In this document: positions 58,073 to 64,000 of the stretch, one piece after another | Layout of the letters: the number at the start of each line of letters is the position of its first letter | Numbering within the stretch: the first letter of the stretch is position 1 | Assembly (NCBI GenBank): GCA_026214975.1 | Contig: CM047810.1 | Coordinates: forward strand, 93,450,316 to 93,514,315 | Source: Gentiana macrophylla | Lineage: Eukaryota; Streptophyta; Magnoliopsida; Gentianales; Gentianaceae | Reading direction: 5' to 3' | DNA: 64,000 bases | Program-made: the position numbers and the translations under genes | The notes under the pieces: generated by a model | Seen by the model: only the letters and a program-made list of their open reading frames with translations | Databases searched by the model: none | What the model was told of the DNA's origin: nothing

Positions 58073-60395
58073 ATGGATAATATTTTTGGACAAGCTTTGG
58101 TGTGAAATTTTTGGTGATATTCCCGTATTCGACTCACAAGATGTACAAGTTTTTTGAATCGAGTTACGGTTCGACGCCACAATTTCAACAATTTGGTATG
58201 TATCTATCAATTATTTTTGTTTTAATTTGTTTTAATTTATTTTTGTTTATTTTAAATTCGTTTTAATCACCATATTTAATTTGTTAGGTGGCGGTGCGGT
58301 AGTGGTAGTGGTAGTGGTGGTCCTAGTGGTAGTGCCGAAGTACCCTTGGAGGAAACACCAAGTTCTTCCACAGTTCGGCGATAAAAAGAATCGAAATCAT
58401 TAATTTGGAAATATTTTGAAATTCATGATCTACCACAAAGGAAGGTGATGACCACTAATATTAAAAGAACTAAAACTATTTGTTTAGTGTGCGGGAAGAG
58501 AGGAGTCACGAAAGAATTGTCGTGGATTCGGGTCAAGGCAACGGAACGCATAAACTCGGCATCTCAAAAAAGAGCATGGTATACAATACATTGCTAATGA
58601 AGCGGATAATACAAGATGGCGGTCATGGCTCTCAAACCCAACTCGGGGTACATGTCTCAAAATCCCGGGGAGGTATGCCTTTTACTTATGATAGACAAAA
58701 TATGATTGACCGCATGACTCGTTATATATCAATTGAAGAAAAACCATTTAATCACGCATTTGAAAGTCGCGCTTTAGAAGAATTTAATAAAATGTCTTTA
58801 AATCCACAATATTCAAATTGCGTTTCACGAAAAGTAATTAAAACAACAATGAAAAAACAATATGAAAAAATGAGAGCGAATTAATAGAAATGTTTTCCAA
58901 CTATAAGGGCCGTGTTTCCTTAACAAGTGATTGTTGGAAATCTCCCCAATATGAGGATTATATTTGTATTACTGCACATTGGTGCGATCCCTCATATAAC
59001 TTACAAAAAAGAATTATTGCTTTTGATCTATTTGACGAGTCTCACAGTGCTATTAATATATTTAATAGAATTAAACAAACGTTAATAGATTTTAAATTAT
59101 ATAATAAAATTTTGTCAATTTCATTTGATAATGCATCCGCAAACACAGCGTCAATACCATACATGAAAGAACATTTACCATTGTTACTTGAAGGTTCACT
59201 TTTACATGTTCGTTGTTGTGCACACATTTTAAATTTGTGCGTCCAAGATGGTTTGTCAAACATATACGAAGTTTTAGAACCAATAAGAACTATTTTAAAA
59301 TCGTTTAGATACAGTGGCAATGTTAGCCGAAGATTTAAAAATTATTGTTCTCAAAATGGTTTAAGGCCCGTAAATTTTCATTAGATTGTAAAACTGGTGG
59401 AATTCCACCTACAACATGCTTATAGAGGTTTTAAAATATAAAGATGCAATTAGTACATGTTTTAATGAAGAAATGATAAACAAGGGTAATACTACTCGTA
59501 TTACTCCGGAACTTTGGCAACTTGCTGAAAAATGTTGCACTCTTTTTGAAAAATTTCATAAAGCAACAAAAGTTTTTTCATTGTTTATGAACCCAAATGT
59601 ACATTCGTTATAGTAGAATGTTGTCAAATAATGTCTCTTTTGTAAGTGGTTGTACTTGGTTAACAAATGAATTAAATGCGATCATTCAATCTATAAAGAC
59701 TAAATGGCTAGCATATTTAAAAACTTTTCCTCACATATATGGTATTGCCGCTATGCTTGATCCCGGACTTAAGAGAAAATTTATGATTTATTAATTGCAT
59801 ATTATTCATTTTAGAAATAATGATTTTGGCGTTGACAAATATGTAGCGGAGTGTTATAATATTTTAGTTAAATTATATGATATATATTATCTTTGAGAGA
59901 AAACACGACGCTAGTACTTAGTGGTCGATCCACCTAAAAGCGATAGATTTGGTGCCTTAGGAAGTATATTAGGTAAAAGTAAAAGTAAATCAACTTCCAT
60001 AACATCGAGCACGCAAGATCCGTAATTGATAATTATTTAAACAACGATGATATAATTGACGAAGATAACTTTAATATTTTACAATATTGGCGTAGTAAAG
60101 AGACCCATCGCCCATTTTAACCGCAATAGCTAGGGATATACTTGTTATTCCCGCAGCCTGCTTTATTGCGTCAGTCGCATTTAGTTCAGGTAGAAGAATC
60201 GTCACCGATTACCGAGACGAGTTTGACCGCCGAGTCGGTCAAGATATGTGTCTGCGAGGGATTGGGAAAGAGCCAATAGAGCGGACACAAGACATGGAGT
60301 TCGAAGAAGATAAAAGCAGCGAAGAAGATCCGTGGTTAGAATACACAACATCCGGATCGGGATCTCCATCAACGAATGATTATTATGAAGACTAA
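58073..60395 (+). pseudogene. hAT transposase with BED zinc finger, frame-broken
   Basis: A first exon from ATG 58073 (MDNIFGQAL) to a GTATGT donor at about 58197 and an intron to TTGTTAG at about 58286 precede a Gly/Ser run. The BED finger follows (IWKYFEIHDLPQRK, CLVCGK, then His in LKKEHG in another frame; about 58400-58600). The RNase H-like core has LTSDCWKSPQYEDYICITAH with the first Asp (58918-58980), SISFDNASANT with the second, and HVRCCAHILNLCVQDGL. The C-terminal dimerisation region is at about 60130-60260 (ARDILVIP, FIASVAFSSGRRIVTDYRDE), and the protein ends STNDYYED at 60395. At least five frame changes or stops, among them 58885, 59384 and 59611. Confidence 0.88.
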
Positions 60396-61255
60396 GCCCA
60401 ACCATCTACCAATCCATCCAATGACCAAGGTAAGTGACACGTAACTACGTGGGCTTTGATTCTTTTGAGATCGTGGCGTACTAATTATTATAATTTACAA
60501 AATCATACTTCCTCCATTCCATTGAATTAAATTACCCTAAGGCCCAAAGTTCTAACTCCCAAACATACTTATTAGTTATTACATTCATACCTCCACCTCC
60601 ACTCCAACATAGTTTACATACTTACTTAGTTAGTAGTTACTACCCAAAAGAGCCAAAACTCAAATATACTACCCCGCAAGTCTCCAACATACTTACATAC
60701 TAGTTAGTTACTACCAAAAACTCAATCATCATACCTATTACCTCCACATATTTACTACCCAAATGCCAAAACCCAATTCTACCCCGATATACTTAGCACT
60801 TACTACTTACTAGTTACTACCAAAAATCCAATTGAATTGAGGAAGTAATTTTTGATTATTATAATAATCGGGTCCAAGCCCATTTATTTATATTTTTTGT
60901 TGTAATAATGTAATTTTTTATGTAAACAATAGTTGTAAAGTTGTAATAATATAATTTATTGTAATAATGTAATTTTTATGTAAACAATAGTTGTAAACTT
61001 GTAATAATGTATTATGTAAATGTAATTTTTATTTACGATTAATAAAAATATGATCTTTTGATAATATTATATGTTTATGTTTATTATCATTTATTATATT
61101 ATCTTATAATAAAAAAAACGTAAATGTTTGATTATATGTATTAAATACATGTATTATATGTTTATATGTATTATTAAAACATGTATTATGTTTATTATCT
61201 TTTATGTAAATGGTTATTATCATTTTTTTAAAGTTATTAACATTTTTAAATTTGC
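60396..61255. other. AT-rich 3' region of the hAT
   Basis: Non-coding. TACTTACTAGTTACTAC-type words recur between 60570 and 60830, and TAATAATGTAATTTTTATGT recurs three times between 60900 and 61030. Nothing else seen. Confidence 0.6.
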
Positions 61256-61261
61256 ATAAAA

Positions 61262-61480
61262 AAATATAAAAAAACCGGACCCGCCCGACCGCCCCTAAAC
61301 CCGCCCAAACCCGCCCCAAACCCGCCCAAACCCGCTAGAGGCCGGGCCAGGGGCCAGACAGACACCTGCCGGCCACCAAAACCCGCCATGGCCCGCGCGC
61401 CGGACAGTGTATAGGGCCGGGCTGATGATCCCCCCACCCCGCCCACCAATGCCGGCCAGCTGGTCACCCGACCGCCCGGA
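61262..61480. repeat. GC-rich subterminal region of the hAT, right
   Basis: A run of CCCGCCCAAA units at about 61295-61340, then GCCGGGCCAGGGG and CCGGCC words. It mirrors the GC-rich left end. Confidence 0.7.
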
Positions 61481-61600
61481 GCCACCCCTAGGATTATCGT
61501 ATCCACCTATAGATTTTGAAGAAATTCTGGTTGAAATCTTTGGAAGACATTGTGAAGAAGAAAGAGAAGAAAAAGGCGGATCAAGTCTGAATTTTCGGAT

Positions 61601-61612
61601 GCTCTAATACAT
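61601..61612 (-). other. Diverged PBS of the copia element, initiator tRNA-Met type
   Basis: On the minus strand ATGTATTAGAGC directly follows the 5' LTR; it resembles the TGGTATCAGAGC site with two or three changes. Confidence 0.55.
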
Positions 61613-61868
61613 TGTAAAATTAAGAATATAGAAGATAGAAAGAAAAGTAAATTCTTCTTATTAATTAAAGCCAAAATAGATGGGTATATAAAGGGAGTTA
61701 TAGAACTTAAATAGATGTAATAATTAAAGACAAGACGGCTATTAATTGATAGTTGAGGATCTACACCATTAAGACAATAAACAACTAACCAACCACTTAT
61801 TTAGCTTTATAGGAGTAGATGTAATAAGGATGTTGCAAGATAAATAAAGATATTTTAATTAAATACCA
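61613..61868 (-). repeat. 5' LTR of the copia element
   Basis: TGTAAAATTAAG...ATACCA on the plus strand, the partner of 53012-53265. The outer edge is uncertain by about 7 bp. Confidence 0.8.
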
Positions 61869-62520
61869 ACTTATAATTTGATTAAATATCAACTTAAACT
61901 TAGTTTATTGACATGTATTAAAGAACAACATTTAAAAACTCTTATGTGTATTTAAGAAATACACGTCCCATCGAAGTTCACTATGAATCTTTAGGTATTT
62001 ATTATGAAATTTATGAACACTATCTAATAGTCAGAAGTATAAAAAAAATTATTTTTCTATATATTCAAACTACTGTTGGTCGTATTTCTCTTTATCGAGA
62101 AATTGACGAAGCCATACATGGGTTTTCTCATGGGTGTTTCTATGGTACTACCTAACTAACAAAGGTAATTGTATAATACCAGTGCGAATTCAGGCCTCTC
62201 TGATTCAGTTAGGATAAAATCCATAATGGTTTTAAGTGTTTTTGAGGCTATATGTATTGCGATCATCCCACATAAGAACTTTCTGTATTTATTTGTACTT
62301 TAAATCAGTTCATTCATATGAAGTCTTCTTCGTATCGATGATGACAAAATTTTACGATGGTCAATGACGATCATTCTCAACGACAAATGTTAATATATAT
62401 GATACAAGTGTGTAATTGTGTGCACTTGATTGACTATCTCAAACGTTGAGCATTCTAAAATTTACGCGTGTCAGTTGGTTCAACACTGACTACATGTGTT
62501 TCGGCAATTAAGTTGAAATG
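61869..62520. other. AT-rich stretch with a plastid-like ORF
   Basis: 61946-62155 encodes [20 protein letters not shown] and, further on, [19 protein letters not shown]. The composition and phrases recall plastid-encoded protein sequence, which would make it a nuclear plastid-DNA insert, but I cannot name the source gene. The rest is unremarkable. No NAD+ synthetase exon was found here. Confidence 0.3.
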
Positions 62521-62525
62521 CGCAC

Positions 62526-62527
<2 letters not shown>

Positions 62528-62568
<41 letters not shown>
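62528..62568. repeat. (TA)n microsatellite
   Basis: About 40 bp of uninterrupted TA repeats. Confidence 0.97.
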
Positions 62569-62571
<3 letters not shown>

Positions 62572-62883
62572 ATTTTTTTGCAATCTGACAAGTTCATGTT
62601 TGCCTATACAATATAGGGAATAGAGAAATATGGTTCCCGGACAATGCTAGTTACGACCTACAACTCATTTTAATTTTGGTTTGACATCTTCCTTATAATT
62701 CTTTTAATCATTTAATCTGTTTTGGTCTGATTAGTCGATTATCTATCATTTTTTATAAAGTCGCCCACTATAATTTTTCTCTCTAACTGTATCTAAAAAT
62801 AAAAATTTAAAGACAAGGGGCAACAAATTACAAGTGAAGAGAACTGTTGAATCACAATAACTTATTCTCTAACGAAAAATATA

Positions 62884-63157
62884 CTACATCCGTCTCATAC
62901 AAAGTGTCAATATTTTACTATTCATGCAGATTAAGAAACTCAATTAATGTGTTGTGTTTTAGTAGTAACAGACATATATATCTCTATTTTATAATTAATG
63001 TTTGTTTTGGAATATGAAATGAACATATAACAATAAATGTTAGGCTAGGGGTATATTTGGAAAAAGAGCATTAAATGATGTATTGGTTTTGTAAATGGAC
63101 ACTTTTGTGGGACAAAACTTTTTTCAAATGTAAATATCTCTTGTGAGACGGAGGTAG
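62884..63157. mobile_element. Stowaway-like MITE
   Basis: The ends CTACATCCGTCTCA and TGAGACGGAGGTAG are inverted copies and close to the CTCCCTCCGT ends of Stowaway elements (Tc1/mariner type). TA lies on both outer sides (62882-62883 and 63158-63159). 274 bp, AT-rich, non-coding. Confidence 0.85.
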
Positions 63158-64000
63158 TAAAATGTAAGGGACCGAGTCAAACTAAAATTAATGGCATGTT
63201 TGGTAGGAAGAAAAATGGAGAGAAAAGAAAAGATTTTAATTCTTTTCTCAAGTTAGATATGTTTGGTTAACTAAGAAAAGAAAAGTCTTTTTTCTCAAGT
63301 TGATTTCATTTCTCAAAATCATATTCTTTTCCCCAATTTTAATTCTCACCATATCCCAAAGAAAAGTTTAGTGAGAATAGAAAAGTTTTTTTCTTCCAAC
63401 ATTTTTTCTTAACCATGTTTCCTATTTGTGTTTTCCATGATCGTTTTTCATAATATGAATTGCTTGAATTTATTTTTATTGTTAGCGTTAGACACAATAA
63501 TTTATTTATTTAATTATGATTCGTATATTTTATCTACAACAATCTTTGTATCGTTTTATATTTATTTTTTTAAGAATGTGAGGTCAAAAGTTTTTATAAT
63601 AGTTAGCAAAAATTACCTCAATGCAATTTAATTAAAAATTGTTAATTGAGTATATTACGATCTACAAGCCTAAAGTCTCTCTCTCACTCCACAATCCACA
63701 TGATAGCCTACACTGGGCCTGTGCCTTAATGAAATTCATGATAAACAAAAGAAAACTATTAATTTAATTGTCATTGTCTAATCTTTCTATTTTAAGATGT
63801 AACATTAAAAGATGTATCACAAGATGAAGCATTTTAAATAATTATAAGCACCGGATTTTTGAACCAGTTTCAAGGCGTATTATTTTCGAACAAAAAATCC
63901 CAATGTATTGCGTTATATATATAAAGCGTTTTTTTGGGTCAAATACACACACATATACATACATAATAAGTTGGAATTTCTAGTATAATTGTTAATGTAA
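63158..64000. other. AT-rich stretch, no gene recognised
   Basis: 63190-63420 is dense in TTTTCTTTTCTCAAGTT-like words and begins GGCATGTTTGGT, reminiscent of small MITE ends, but no clean inverted terminus was found. The frame at 63428-63631 is low-complexity. Nothing else seen. Confidence 0.45.

Larger units (their letters stand above)
57498..61490 (+). mobile_element. hAT DNA transposon with 8-bp TSD GGATTATC
   Basis: The ends are inverted: TAGGGGTGGC at 57498 and GCCACCCCTA at 61481-61490. GGATTATC precedes (57490-57497) and follows (61491-61498) the element, the 8-bp duplication typical of hAT. Length 3993 bp. A BED/hAT transposase lies inside on the plus strand. The terminal 200-250 bp on both sides are very GC-rich in an AT-rich context. 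It inserted into the copia leader and is therefore younger. Confidence 0.96.
53012..61868 (-). mobile_element. Ty1/copia retrotransposon, split by a hAT element
   Basis: Short LTRs (about 255 bp; 53012-53265 and 61613-61868) flank gag, integrase, RT and RNase H on the minus strand, with integrase before RT as in Ty1/copia. Length without the hAT (57498-61490 plus TSD) is about 4.9 kb. Flanks CGTAG (left) and ACTTA (right) do not match, and both LTR outer/inner junctions continue ACTTATA, so the exact LTR edge, or a lost TSD, is unresolved. Coding frames are broken. Confidence 0.9.

Noticed and set aside
53007..61873. 5-bp target duplication of the copia element
   Set aside because: CGTAG on the left and ACTTA on the right do not match; shifting the LTR edge by up to 7 bp did not give a match.
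63190..63420. A further MITE beginning GGCATGTTTGGT
   Set aside because: No convincing inverted end or target duplication could be paired with it.

Overview
The window reads as eudicot nuclear DNA dominated by transposable elements. It carries two host genes with introns and chloroplast-era plant orthologues (plastidial pyruvate kinase, glutamine-dependent NAD+ synthetase), GT-AG splice sites, long AT-rich intergenic DNA, plant-type LTR retrotransposons primed by tRNA-Asp or initiator tRNA-Met, a Mutator-like element (MULE), a hAT element and MITEs. The species cannot be named from the sequence.

Layout. 1-6174: the 5' part of an Athila/Tat-like Ty3/gypsy element on the minus strand (LTR, PBS, gag, protease, reverse transcriptase), cut by the window start. 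6175-7110: a 120-bp tandem repeat and AT-rich DNA. 7111-32228: a giant MULE, about 25 kb (about 15 kb without nested insertions), with inverted termini of about 520 bp. It carries a broken MURA transposase (13493-16378), two related proteins of the putative plant transposon protein type in head-to-head order (17084-17929 minus; about 19608-20458 plus), and on the far side a multi-exon DUF1985 / coiled-coil / Ulp1-like protease gene (27255-30725 minus). Two non-coding LTR elements sit inside it, each with a perfect 5-bp target duplication: 7331-12671 (CTCCT, inside the left terminus) and 20821-25587 (CATAT). 32393-40950: a full-length chromovirus (Tekay/Del-like) Ty3/gypsy element with TSD ATCAT. 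42445-47754: plastidial pyruvate kinase (PKP1-like), six exons, plus strand. 49447-52678: NAD+ synthetase, minus strand, twelve exons visible, first exon(s) missing. Upstream of it lies a Ty1/copia element (53012-61868), itself split by a hAT transposon (57498-61490, TSD GGATTATC). 61869-64000: AT-rich DNA with a plastid-like ORF and a Stowaway-like MITE.

The nesting gives a relative history: the MULE came before the two elements inside it, and the copia element came before the hAT. Almost every coding region, the pyruvate kinase gene included, has one- and two-base frame breaks. Pairs of LTRs also differ most in GC-rich GGACG/CGTTC arrays, so part of the apparent decay may be assembly error. 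No prokaryotic feature, CRISPR array, rRNA gene or complete tRNA gene was seen.
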